Positions 52,064 to 64,000 of a stretch of 64,000 nt of DNA are shown one piece after another. A program made the translations under genes and the position numbers. The notes under the pieces are model-generated. The model was not told where the DNA came from. It saw only the letters and a list, made by a program, of their open reading frames with translations, and did not search any database. This DNA is from Tetrahymena thermophila SB210 (taxonomy: Eukaryota > Ciliophora > Oligohymenophorea > Hymenostomatida > Tetrahymenidae): the NCBI RefSeq assembly GCF_000189635.1, contig NW_002476161.1, positions 124,001 through 188,000 on the forward strand, written 5' to 3'. Each line of letters starts with the position of its first letter. The stretch's first letter is position 1.

Positions 52064-53410
52064 ACAAGAATCTTTTTTTTTTATGCATCTATTTTGATAT
52101 CAAGCAAATATTTTTTTTTCTCAAAAAATATTAATTATTGTAATTATTATGTATTAATGTAAATAAATATTTATTTTCTTAAATCAGTATTAATATCAAT
52201 TAAAAATATATTAATTTATATTTTTACCTATATTAGCTCAATTTAACTTTTACTAAAATAAAAATATTTCTTCTTTCTAAATTAAAAATAAATTTATTTG
52301 ATAAAATATTGCTGATATTATATTAATTTTAATAGCTCATAATGTTTTGATTTCATAAAAATTAAAATATTATTTATAGTAATTAATATGTATCAAGTTT
52401 GAATATATTTTTAAATACAACTAAATTAATATTGATCTTAATTTTAAATACTGAAAATAAAAATAAACCTTAATTATTGGATTTAAAATATGCTTATTAT
52501 GTTAAATTTGTATTCATATTTAAATAAAATAATTAAAACATATTTAAACTATTTCCCTTAAAAATTAGCCTTAATTAATGAGTATTTAAAGTAAGTTTAT
52601 TATCTTAAATTTGTAAATATAGAAAAATAAAACTTTTTTTAATTTAAATTTTTACTTATATTTGTGAAAAAATTTTAAATTCATAAATTTTAATTTTTTA
52701 TTTTAATTTAAAATGTTCATTCAAATTACTTTTAGTTCATAAAGAAAACTATTATTTATGTATAAAATTTTAATATTTTTGTAAATTTATGATTATTTTC
52801 TTAAATCTATATTAACAATTCAATAAAAAATATTTTAATTAAGATTTTTACCAGTATTAGGTTTATTATCAAGTTTTAGCATTTTAAATCTGTCAATAAA
52901 AAGTATTTTAATTTAGAATTTTACATATAAAATTGATATAATCAGTTTTTCATGGTTTTTATTTTTTTTATGTTAACTTAAAATATCTTTACAAATAGTT
53001 TTTATTTTATGTAATTAAAATTTTAATTTAACATTTTTTAATAAAGTTTTAAATAAATTAGAATCTATTTTATGTAAATAAATTAAAAAATATATTCAAT
53101 TATAAGACAATCAATGATTTTTACTGAATTAATTGTTAAATAAAAACACAAGGTTATGGTTAAATATAAAAAAGTATGCAACATAGAAAAATAAGTTAAT
53201 TTGTTAAACTTTTTCATATTTTTTAGGGTCAATCATATCAAACAATATTAAATAACAATTAAAAAATAATATGTTAATTTCAATATTTTTTCCTATTCAT
53301 TTTTGTTTTTTTGAATTGCATTAATTTAAAACTCTAAAAAGGAAAAATAAATAAAGATTATCAATTCTAAAAAAATAATAAAAAATTGTATTGAAAGAAA
53401 AAAGTTAAAA
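52064..53410. other. AT-rich intergenic region
   Basis: About 1.35 kb of very low G+C sequence with recurring AATATTTTTAATT-type runs. It contains the 3' UTR of the giant gene and the MOB1 promoter. No gene, RNA or clear repeat found. Confidence 0.6.
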
Positions 53411-54340
53411 ATGAGTTAGAAGACATATAAGCCTAAGTAGATTGAAAAAGGTAGCCGTGGTTGGGGTTTAAAACACATAGCTTAAATGACTTTAGGATCA
53501 GGAAATATGAGTTTAGCAGTTGAATTACCTTAAGGAGAAGAAAAAAATGAATGGCTAGCAGTTAATACTATTGAATTTTACAATGAAATCTCCATCCTAT
53601 ACGGTACTCTTATGGAGGTATGGCAAATCGATATTAATTAAAAAAAACCAATAATTTTTATTTAAAATATTTAAAGTTTTGCACACCAGAGGCATGTCCA
53701 ATAATGAGCGCTGGTCCAAAGTAATTAATAATTATATACATAATAAATTGTTCATTTTAGCAAGTCCTCTATTATAAATATAAATTGTTTTTAATTTGAA
53801 TTAATTTATAGGTATGAATATTTATGGGCTGACGGATAAAATGTAAGAACTCCCTTAAAAGTTTCTGCAAGCGAATATATTGATTATTTAATGACTTGGG
53901 TTGAAACATAGATTAATAATGAAAGCTTATTCCCATGCTAAATAGGTATTTATTGCTATTTTTTGATTTTCAAATTAATATTTCAAACACTTTAATTGCG
54001 ATTCATTCAACTGAAATAAATGAATAAACAAATAAATACTTATTAGTTTTTCTTAATTTTTTGTATAATATAATAAATAGGTGTGCCTTTCCCTAAAAAT
54101 TTTTTAAGTGTCATTAAAGTAATTTTCAAAAGACTTTTCAGAGTCTATGCCCATATATATCATAGTCACTTCTAGCATATAATGAGTCTTGGTTTAGAGT
54201 ATCATTTAAATACATGTTTCAAGCATTTTATTTACTTCATAGATGAGTTTGATCTTGTAGATGATAAAGAATTAGCTCCTTTAGCTGAATTAATCCAACA
54301 ATTCAAAGCTCGTAAAGAAGTTCCTCAAACTTAACAATGA
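53411..54340 (+). CDS. MOB1: MOB1 kinase activator
   Basis: Four exons (53411-53617, 53677-53720, 53812-53945, 54081-54340) give 214 residues, the usual Mob1 length. Mob1 binds and activates NDR/LATS-family kinases in mitotic exit, cytokinesis and cell polarity. Family blocks are all present: [107 protein letters not shown] and ELAPLAEL. The zinc site is intact: Cys71, Cys76, His153 and His158. Exon junctions fall inside conserved blocks (for example GPK|YEY), so the splice sites are secure. Nothing is missing. Confidence 0.97.
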
Positions 54341-55524
54341 TTACACAGCTTCTAATAAAGCTGAGTGTTAATTTGTAAATCGATTCTAGATAATTTAAAG
54401 ATGCAATTATTAAACAAACACTTTATAAAATCGGAAGAAACGTAGTCAAGTTTTTCTACTTTTTTCATACCAAATTAATTAATAAAGTATATAATTAAAG
54501 AAAACCTTATTCCAACTTTTTAATTCAATTTAATCTAGTGCTATGTAGTAGAAATTAACTAAATTGGATAACTTTGATCTCATGCGTATAACACTTTCCT
54601 ATTTACATACTTAAATATAATAATTTATTCAAATTAAACTCTTAGGTAATTATTAATATGTAGTCTATATTTATTTATGCCTATCAGTATTAAATATAAA
54701 ATATATCAAATACCTTCAATTTATTTTCTTCATTTCAAAAATCTATTAAAATTATATTATCAATCTTTTTCAACTTTTTAGTATTATTATTGCAAAATTT
54801 ATTTTAGCATTTTAATTTTTTTAAACTTAAATAAATTTAATCAACAAAATTATATTAGTAATTATTTGTATTACTTGTATCATTTTATGTTTGCTTTTTT
54901 GACTTTTAATTTTTTAAATTAATTTGAAGTAATTAGTAAATACATTTTTAAATAACTTAGAGGAATTGATTCATTTATGATTGCTCATCAATTTGAATTA
55001 TAAATTAAATTTATTACTTTTATATAAACTATAATTTCAATTACTCATTTTTAATTAGAAATAATTAGAAGAATTTTTTATTCCTTTAATTTATTTTATA
55101 ATTTAAAACATTTTGATTAATTGTTGTAAAAAATAAATTAGAATTATTTGGATTTTTTATAATTTAAAAAGCTGTTATAAAATTATGAGTTTCAATTAAT
55201 TTGTGAATACGTTTTTATTTAAATAGAATATTTAGGGTTGATAGTGTAATTGAGAAAGACATTTAAATTGCAAAGATTTAGCAAAGGAAAAAATATAAAT
55301 ATTGATATATAGATAAATAGATATATAAATTGTATTTATTATTGTTGAAGTTTTAATATACAAAAGAACAGATTAAGTTATTAATTATAAATGATATATA
55401 TACTCAAATCTTACATTAATTAATATATTTGTTATAACTTCAAAAGTTAATCAAACTAAATAAAACTAAAGTTCTGATCCTGATACCTAAAAACTAAAAA
55501 AAAAATTATTTTTGCAAATTAGTA
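54341..55524. other. AT-rich intergenic region
   Basis: About 1.2 kb between MOB1 and the next plus-strand gene. A GC-slightly-higher first 250 bases probably represent the MOB1 3' UTR; the rest is A/T runs and GATATATAGATA-type simple sequence around 55295-55330. Nothing else supported. Confidence 0.55.
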
Positions 55525-58054
55525 ATGCTCAATTAATAAAATCCTGAGGTAACCCTACCATCTCCTTAATTCTATGACAGATCTCTTAAAACGATGGACA
55601 TAAGAGGTAAAGATAATTGAATTTAAAATAAAATAAAAACCAAAATATAATTTGGATTAATAGTTAATTAATATTAATTAACTTCATTTACTTTTAATAA
55701 ATTGTAGGTGCATATCCTAATAAGCCATGGATAAAATAGGAGGTATTTGAAAATAGATCTCTTTTTACAAATGACATTAAAGGTATGATCAAAATTTCTG
55801 ATTTAAAAATTTTCATTCAATTAAAATTAGCATTAGTTGTTACAGAATTAAGCTTATTTAGATACATTTTAATATAATAAACAGGTGCATAACCAAAAAT
55901 ATCAATTAGGCCATTAAACTACCCTAATTATGATCCTTCTTAGAGGTAATTAATATAACCGATAAATATTTTGAAGCTTAAAATTGTTTATAGAATATAA
56001 GGTTTTGAAAATACTAACTTTAGTAGGACTCCAGATATAAATGTAGGAAATTACTAAAACTAAAGAGCATAGTCTAATAGGCAAGACCCAATTTTATCAT
56101 AGAGCATTTAAGACAGACAATTCAATTCCTCTGTCTAAAATAATAATTTAAGGGCTTCTGTTCCTGCACCTATGTCCTCTTAATAGTTCAATCAAGCAAG
56201 TCAATCTTCATATTCTTAGAAATAACCTTATTAAGGAATTTAGGGATTCGATGTCGAAAAAAGCTCATATTATAATGGACCTATAGCAGATAGAATTCAC
56301 AAACCTCACAATTAACCACCTTCATATATTTAAAAAGACTAATTGCTGTCATCGCCTACATATTAACAAATGAAATCAGACTAGATTAGAGGTGTTTATC
56401 CTTAATAAAATGTAATTCCAAAAAGCCCATAACCTTACCAAGTAAATGGAAATATTCCCTAATCATACCTTAACAGACCTGCCTCAAATCCCAATATACC
56501 TACTTAAAACATTTAGAAGAGTCAATAACTTTAAAGTCCAACATATGCATATTAAAATAATCAAAATGCCAATGGAGCTCCAAACACAAATAACCGTGGA
56601 TATAGCAGCAGCATGCAAAATAATTTGAAGCAATTAGATTACTAATAATAAAAGTTTTAGCAAAGCATTAGACCACCAAGTAATACAAATATTGCTAAGG
56701 ATGATGTAGTTGAAGATTTCAAGCACACAGCTTTGATAAGACCAAATCATTATGACAGCAACCAAAAATATTAAGAATTCAAACATAATATTGAAAGCAG
56801 AATTGTTTCTCCTAAGCATTACGATATTCCTGACAAGATGGTAAATATCTAAAATAAATTCCTTAAGTCTTCTAATATTTTTAAAATAAAATATTATTAA
56901 AAATGTAGGTTCAGTATTAAATGAATAAAGATAATATTTTCAGCTATTAATAGCCTAAGCTAAAAATTAATAGAGAAAAAATGGAGAGATATAATATGTC
57001 TAAAAGTGCCATGACTAAAAATTAATTTATTAGTACTTCTTCTACACCAAATTTAATTAAAAATAACTTTGGATATTAACCCACTCCAACCCAGTAAGTT
57101 TATTAAAGTTAAGATAATAATTATGGTTAGCTGATTAAACCTTAGCCATTAATATAGTCACAATAAGCAGGATAATATTAATAAGGTGATATCCTTAGGA
57201 AAATTCCTACTGCTTAATCACGTCCCAAGACCAATTAACAAAATTAGGAAAACAAGCAATCTCAATACTAAAGCTTGTAATCTTAGATTTCTCCGAAGCA
57301 CAGTTTGATTGAAAGAAATATATTTTAAAAGCCATAATCAGCTGGTCCACAAAAAGACAAACTAAGTTACTTAAAACCTTACACAGTTGTTCCCAAAGTT
57401 GATAACTCTTCTGAATACACAAGTAATTAATATATTAATCATGCATTTTAAAATTCATTTTAACTTGTATTAATATAGCTAAATTTAACTAATCGCCTAT
57501 CGAGCAATTGCAAAAAAGCATAACTCCTGCTCCTAAAGTCGAGCTGACAAAAGTACCTTGGAATAATAAATAGCAAGATTATAACGTAATTGGAAACTAT
57601 GTTTAAGAAAAGAGACTGTATAACAAAACTGATCTTTATGGGAAATAAGTTGATAAATACTTTAAAAACTATGATGGAGGATCTATCCTTAATATGAGAA
57701 AAGAAATTCATGAAACAGGAGATTAAATTCCATACGAAGTCAAATTTAAGTATGAGAAGACTAAAGATAACTATTATACCGTCGAAAGTGCTCCAAGGGT
57801 AAAGAATGTTACTTCCTCATATCTAAACCCTAGTGCTAAATCCTTTGCTGCTGGTAAAAGTGACTTATTTTAAGTACAAACCTACAAATCCAAGGACCCA
57901 GTAGGTCAAGAGTAAATAAAATTTTTTTCTTCTTCTTTTCACTTTAAAATTAATTTAAACAAATAATTTATATTTAATTAATTAAAAAAATAGTTAATTC
58001 CATTATGCTTCAAAGCCACTAAAGAATCAAAGTACTTCTAATTTAATTTACTGA
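55525..58054 (+). CDS. Q/N-P-rich protein with duplicated DI(R/K)GAxP motif
   Basis: Seven exons (55525-55606, 55708-55782, 55885-55945, 56024-56840, 56909-57422, 57479-57911, 57994-58054), 680 residues. The N-terminus carries two copies of a motif: YDRSLKTMDIRGAYPNKPW and NRSLFTNDIKGAQPKISIR. A related end occurs further on (TRDQIRGVYP-like at about 56395). The middle is a long low-complexity region rich in Gln, Asn, Ser, Pro and Tyr. The C-terminal part is better ordered, with RPKTNQQNQENK, YNVIGNYVQEKRLYNKTDLYG and MRKEIHETGDQIPYEVKFKYEK, and ends QSTSNLIY. Repeated DIxGAxP-type motifs occur in some protist ciliary/cytoskeletal proteins as I recall; that link is tentative. No membrane segment or enzyme motif. 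Confidence 0.8.
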
Positions 58055-58613
58055 ATAAATTATAATGTTCTACCGAAATACATTTTTATTATGTTAGTAT
58101 TACACACTTTTCCTTAACATTTATGGTGTTATTTAATAATTAATTATTTTTGTATATAATTGTTAAGTAACTTAAAAAGTTATTTCATCATAATTATTTA
58201 TGTTTTTTAAATTTAAATTTGACTAACTCAATAAAAATATTTATTATTTATTTTTTAAAAATAAATATTAATAAAAATATAAGATTTAATAATATCTAAA
58301 AATACATTCAAAAGTTTAAATCAATGCATTTAGATTTTGCATTATGAGATATATTTAAGACCAACTAAACTGCTTTTAAATATATATTTAATTAATATCA
58401 CTATTAAATATAAGCATAAACGGGTTTATATATTGTTAATTGCTCTTTTAGATAATAAAAAATAATTTTAAATTGGCATTTTTAAACAAAAAAACAAACT
58501 ATTAATATACTGAATGAAATAATAAATATTAACTTCTTCTTTTATAAATAAAATTTATTTTAGCTTAACATAATATTTTATTTTATTATTTCTTGTTAAT
58601 ACTTTTAGTTTGC
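58055..58613. other. AT-rich region between convergent genes
   Basis: About 560 bases between the stop at 58054 and the VPS8 stop at 58614; it holds both 3' UTRs. No other feature seen. Confidence 0.6.
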
Positions 58614-61600
58614 TCAATACAAATCAGTAACCTCTTCAAATATGCTTTTGTATTACTATAAATAATAGTTAATTTATAGATATTTAAATTAGATATAAAA
58701 ATTTACTGTTTCTTGTAAGTCCTTCTTCTTTTAATCTAACTCGTTTAGTTGTTTGAAAATATTTTTTTTCTTAAGTACAGCTAGATTTTCCTATTTACCA
58801 GTTGATACTCTTTCCTACTATAATATTTATTCCTTTGAAGACCCTTTGTATACTTTAAGCTTAAAAATATTTTATATCCCTATTTTAAAATGTTATTTAT
58901 TATTTATGATTTTAATTGTTAAAAATTTTACATAAAAACTCAGGATTTTCAACACAAACGGGACAATATGTTTAATTAAAGGAACATTTCTAATGAGAAG
59001 TATGTTTGCAATTAAATAAAATATAAACATCTTATGGACCAATAATTTCTTAGCATGAACAACACTACTTTTAAATACTGTAACCTTAAGACTAAATTAA
59101 ATCAATTAAAAATTATTTCTTTGATATATTAAAAAAATTAATTTACATAGAACTGGAGTATTTATTGCTGTTATTTGTTACAATTCAACTTGAGTATGCT
59201 AATTGAGCTATTTAATACACTAAATTCAAAAGAAAAATCATGGAGCAATCTCTAAAATGTTGATTTCATGTCTTTCAAAGTGTAAATTTAAAGGATAAGT
59301 AAAAGATTTTCTATGAAAGAATTAAATTTAACAAAGTTAACCATTTTTTCAACCACTTCATTGATCACATTACTGAAGAAATTGATAATTATTCTTTTAT
59401 CAAACTAAAATTCTGCAACAGTTTTCTTTTGAATATTTATAATATTGTCTACTACTAAAAACCAGTTTTCCTAATATCAAAAAAAACAATGTTTAAATTA
59501 AATAAAAATTAACTATTAATTTATTTACCTCAGATTCTTTATCTCCTTTCTTATTATGGGAAATACATATCTCTAAACATGGTTTTATAAATTAAGTGAG
59601 GTGAGTTAGTTTGTTTTCATTTACATCAGGATAAGTTATTAATTAATTTAATTTTCCTTTAAAAACCTATTAAACGATAATTAATGAAATCATTAGTTAT
59701 ATAAAATTAATATTTATTTAGCTTACTTCAAAGTATAAATTGATGGATTTAGTTATATCTCCACTTCTTTCATATAGGTAAGCAGTTGCATCTAAAATGC
59801 CGTATTTTAAACTAATTTTTAGACTTTCATCAAGAGGATAATCGAAGCTTTTTAACTCGAAAAGAACCTTTTAATATTAAAATCTATAAGAAATTAAAGT
59901 TATTATAATTAATTTACTCTAGCAGGATTTAACTTGGCTACTAATTCTAGCTAAAGGACTAGTAAATGTTCTGGAATATCTTATTATTTGTTTCTTTTAC
60001 TTTAAATGATTTTATCTAGAAGCTTAAATTATAACTCAGGGAATTATGATAGCTATTCTATTGCCTGATCAGCTTCTCCTGCTGTAGTAAATTTCTCAAT
60101 GAATTCTTTAGTCTTTTCAGAATCTAGTCTAACAAGATCTTTAAGCTTTGAAGTAAAAATATACTATAGCAGTACTTTTATTTTTTAATTATCTTTATTT
60201 TTATTGAGTTCTTCAAATAGAGTTTCTAAGAAAGGAAATATTTTCAAGTTAATATGTTTTTTAGGAGAGAGTAAATATAAATCTATGCACTCTTAGTAAT
60301 CTTAGTTTATAAAACACAAGAAAGCACAAACTTCTATAAAAGGAGAATATCGTGCTTTTTGTATTAATTTTTCTATTTTTCCTTTAGTGTTTATTTAGCT
60401 TTCATAAGTAGACAGTAATTTTATTAATCTCTCACTCTTATAGTCTATGCTCATATGCTTCTTGCTTCTATAAAAACTAGAATCAGGACTCTCAAAAAAG
60501 AATTTAGCACATTCAATAGCCATAGTATGTGATACTTCAAAGTCTCGATAAGAAACTTCAAGAATTAAATGATGAAAGCACTAAATTTCATCTACATTAT
60601 TTTATTAAACACATTCCTAAACTAATTAAATCATCAATGAATGGACTGGTGGAGTAGCTTCCAACAAATCTATCTCTTTTTCATTTATTTATTTACGAGT
60701 TTTTATTTTATTATCTATTTCCAGCAATTTATACAGTTCATTATTATTTTATTCAATTATAGTACTACAGGGTTTTTCAAAAAATAAAAGGATAATTTCA
60801 AACATAAAGAAGCAATCAATTTTTATGAGTTCTTAAAGAGTTTCTTTCACAAATATCCACTATACCAATTATATAACTGCCTAATAATATAAGTTTTTTT
60901 TTTCAATTAGATAATAATTTTAATAATAATTAGTAAATTAAATGAAGATTTGTAAATATTTTAACCAAAAAATAAATTAATCATACTGCTGTCTGTGATT
61001 TAAAATCTAAGAAATCATTTGGAAATTAGTATCCTTGGAGTGTATATCGCAAGTACCATAAACAAAAGTAAGCAGTTTTAGTATCTAATTTTTATCCTTA
61101 TAAATAATTTGCATAGCATACTAAAGCAGGTGTTTTAAAATCTAAATTATTCTTAGGATAAAGATAAGCTAGCATTGAAAATAGCTTTTTTTCATTACAT
61201 ATTCTTATCATATTATCTATGTCCATTTTTTCTAGGTCTAAATTAACGATAAGCTTTTTAACTAAATGAATCTTGTCCTTCGCTTAGGTGAAAAAGTAAT
61301 TTAAAATTTTTCTAAAAGCCAAAGCAGGAACAGCTTTTATCTAAAAAATAAAGAAAATTTAAGTAAAAATATATTTATAAAAATTAAATTGAGCTTACTT
61401 ATCCCCTTAAAATAAATGGTTCTAAAATCTTCATGAAATATTAATCAGCTGCTATATTTTCAAACATAATCAAAAGGTCTTCAAAAATAAAATCATAAAA
61501 CTCTAAATGCAACAAGAACTCAGTTAAAGTTGAAATTCTCATAATCCAAAGTTCTTCACTGTTTTATTCGCTTAAAATAGAAGCTACTTCTTCAATGTAT

Positions 61601-63840
61601 CTTCTTGATCTTTTAAAAAAACTAAAGTAAAAAAAACATTTATCTAATTATAAAAATTGTTACATAGACTCAACAAAACGTTGTATTTATTTTTGTCTCT
61701 GTAATTTTTAGGATGAAAGATGAGAGTATAAGAGGTCTTTACCTTCAAAAATTTGAATAAGCTTAAAGAGTGCCTATATCCAATCACTCTTTTCTATGAG
61801 CTTATTAATATAAGATTCCCAGAATTGCAGCTATGCGTTGACAATATTTCTACTATCTATATATTTATAAAAATTTTTAATTAATAATGCAAACAAAATA
61901 AAATGAAAAGATTTTTTAATTCTAACAAATTTCAATTAAATAGATAAAATAAAAATACCTAGAATGTAAATAGTTTAGTTATAAACATTAACAGAATTAG
62001 CATAGCAGCTTCTGATTAACTCATTGTTAGCCTTTACAAACATATGATAATAAACTTCAGACTTCAGAAAATCTCTATATACTATAGCTTCTTTAATTTC
62101 TTCATGCTTTAAAATATACCTACTGTTTTAAATAAAATAAAATAAAATGAAAATATGTAATAATAAAGTTACTTATCAACAAGGGTGTTTTGTGGAATAA
62201 CTTAAAAGGTGTCTGATGTTCTAAATTTATTTACAGCAATGATGCTTATTAAATTGTTAGGGTCTAAATAAAATATCAAATTTTCATTTAAGAATTCCAT
62301 AAAAAGTATTTCTTTTTCACTGTAAAAGTAACTCTAAAAAGATATTTTTTTAATGATTTTTTGTGATGTATCTTCTTTAATGCTGTCAATTTAGTAAAAT
62401 TTAATCAAAGTATCACAAGAAATAGCAAATTGAGGAGGAGTGTTTTGAATAATTGGAGTCCATGAGAAATAAATCATTTTATTATTTTATTCATTATCTA
62501 TTCTTGTTATATTCACCACTTATGGTTCTATCATCACAATTAATATAAACTCAACTGAAACTAAAGCTGCAAGTAAACAAGCTTTTTACTATCCTTGCTA
62601 GTTAAATATGGCTCTTCTTAACTTTATTTGATAAAAAGGTGACGAAGAATTCTAAATCAATACTTTATTTTCATTATTGTAAGCAAATAGGTTTTTTTTT
62701 ATTTTAGTTATCATAATATTGCCGCTATTATCACTTGCTATTAACTATTCTGCATTTAAGAATTTAACTTATAAAATTGTACTATCAAAAAGGTTTGATA
62801 TTATTTTTACACATTGCTTTTTAGAAATATCCCAATATCCTAAAGTACCATCAACAAAACCTGTTGCAACAAAATTCCCATTATATGAAACATCTATACA
62901 AGAAATAGCTCCATGTACTTGCTGATTCAACTTAAAAAAGGTATAGTTTTCTTATCCTGAATTAGGATTTGCATCAAGTACTACAAACGATCCATCTTAA
63001 CATCCTAATAATAGTCTTTCTAAGCAATTATTTTCTTAGTATATCTTTTTATTTTTAACAATAATTTAAAATGTTAATAGTGTTTTTTATTTTTCTACAT
63101 GTCTAAAAAAACTAATAAAAGTAAAAACACATAAATGTAAAAGAGTAAATTGTATATCAATAAATATTTACTTAAAAGCAAGTAAACAAAAACTGGGGAT
63201 GTTTTTATGAAAATTTAAAAACAAGATTGTGCAAATAAAAGCTAATGTTATCGCCTTAAACAAAATTCTATTCCTAAATTTATGTGAAAATTTGAGGATA
63301 TTTTCTGTCTGCCTTCTACACATCTTGTGCTGAAATAATCAAATCATTTAATTCTTATCTTCCAACTTCATCAAACATATCGTCGTTTGTTTAATCTTTC
63401 AATATCTGTGAATTATCTAATGCTTGCGATGAATTATCTTCATCTTAATCACTTTCCCAAGCTAATTCTTAACTATTTAATTTATTCTTCTCATTCTTAT
63501 CAATAACTCTTAAAATGTTTTCAACTTCTCCCTATTCAAACCCATTCTTATTACTTTAAATACCACCTACCTTTCCTTCTCTTCCACTTAGAAGACTATT
63601 ACTAGAAATACTTTGTTCTTCGATTAAAGCTTGCTGTTTTTAAAAAGCAATATTTTTAAATATAGCCATTTGAGAATTTTAAAAAATATAAAATTAATAT
63701 TTTTATACAATATCAACTGAAGATTTCATAGAAGAATCATCGCCATCATCATAGGGCTCATTCATGTAATTTTCGCCTAGAACTTCACATAAAATCTAAT
63801 GAACAAGTTCTCTATCTTACTCTTATTCTTCTTCAAACAT
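58614..63840 (-). CDS. VPS8: VPS8, CORVET endosomal tethering complex subunit
   Basis: Thirteen minus-strand exons: 63840-63709, 63633-63172, 63044-62173, 62122-61959, 61856-61399, 61340-60987, 60880-59918, 59867-59727, 59666-59529, 59470-59147, 59091-58932, 58780-58707, 58655-58614; 1427 residues. VPS8 is a CORVET core subunit that tethers early endosomal membranes through Rab5. An acidic N-terminus leads to a propeller (LLLGCQDGSFVVLD, AISCIDVSYNGNFVATGFVDG, LGYWDISKKQ). The hallmark SDWIQALFKLIQIFEGK follows, then alpha-solenoid blocks (VPALAFRKI, MIRICNEKKLFSMLAYLY, ARVLFELKSFDYPLDESLK, ILDATAYLYERSGDITKSI). A C-terminal RING-like domain reads CCSCQEIIG, CKHTSHQKC and CPVC, and a short coiled coil ends DLQET|QYKSIFEEV. 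The last intron (51 nt) is in frame, so its removal is inferred from GTAAAT..TAG signals. Ciliates related to Tetrahymena have several VPS8 paralogs; which one this is cannot be told. Confidence 0.92.
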
Positions 63841-64000
63841 CTTTCACTTTAAAATTATTAAATTATATCAAATAAATATTATTATCTAAGAAATAATCAG
63901 GCAAATCTTTAGCTATTAATGAGTCACTCCTATAAATTCTAACAGAAATTTAATTTATCATAAATATATTAATATTATATTCGTTGTGAATATAATTCAT

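Overview
This window looks like macronuclear DNA of a ciliate close to Tetrahymena. It is about four-fifths A+T. Its genes read cleanly only if TAA and TAG encode glutamine and TGA is the sole stop. The strongest single check is the coproporphyrinogen oxidase gene, where a TAG at 34690-34692 falls on the Gln of the conserved CVLQDG block. Nearly every intron is short (about 45-140 nt), AT-rich, begins GTA and ends AG. Under the standard code all of these genes break into short pieces, so the coordinates here come from hand splicing with the ciliate code; splice sites are predictions checked for frame and protein continuity.

Layout, left to right: 1-1676, 3' part of a membrane receptor-like protein kinase; 3023-6630, a signal-peptide/transmembrane/Q-N-rich/RING protein; 7382-9490, a cytosolic Ser/Thr kinase; 9849-11036 (-), a coiled-coil protein; 11654-13948, a K/E-rich protein; 14753-15964 (-), a Bub3/Rae1-type WD40 protein; 16457-17771, an unknown coiled-coil/Q-rich protein; 18894-20039, a probable mitochondrial membrane TPR-like protein; 20963-22508, a uridine kinase-like protein; 25584-28022 (-), a PAK kinase with a CRIB domain; 32310-32735 (-), a small Cys/His-rich membrane protein; 33614-34919 (-), coproporphyrinogen III oxidase; 36556-37849, an LRR protein; 39105-40118, a coiled-coil protein; 42462-52063, a roughly 2900-residue surface protein (WD-like repeats, beta-helix-like repeats, Cys-rich region, multipass C-terminus); 53411-54340, MOB1; 55525-58054, a Q/N-rich protein with duplicated DI(R/K)GAxP exons; 58614-63840 (-), VPS8 (CORVET subunit). 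Several weaker candidates sit in AT-rich gaps (24426-25132, 30808-31136, 31860-32524, 35284-35520, 41656-42461).

Genes are monocistronic, on both strands, with no operons. The functional content is ordinary eukaryotic cell biology: signalling kinases (receptor-like, ULK-like, PAK), the kinase co-activator MOB1, endosomal tethering (VPS8), heme synthesis (CPOX), nucleotide salvage (uridine kinase), and a Bub3/Rae1 propeller. PAK and MOB1 both act in cell polarity and cytokinesis signalling elsewhere, but they lie about 25 kb apart and nothing suggests a cluster. I see no rRNA, tRNA, CRISPR or transposon that I can support. The least explained items are the two large membrane proteins, the small GC-richer Cys-rich gene with an open antisense frame, the exon duplication at 55.6 kb, and possible decayed genes at 30.8 kb and 41.7-42.4 kb.
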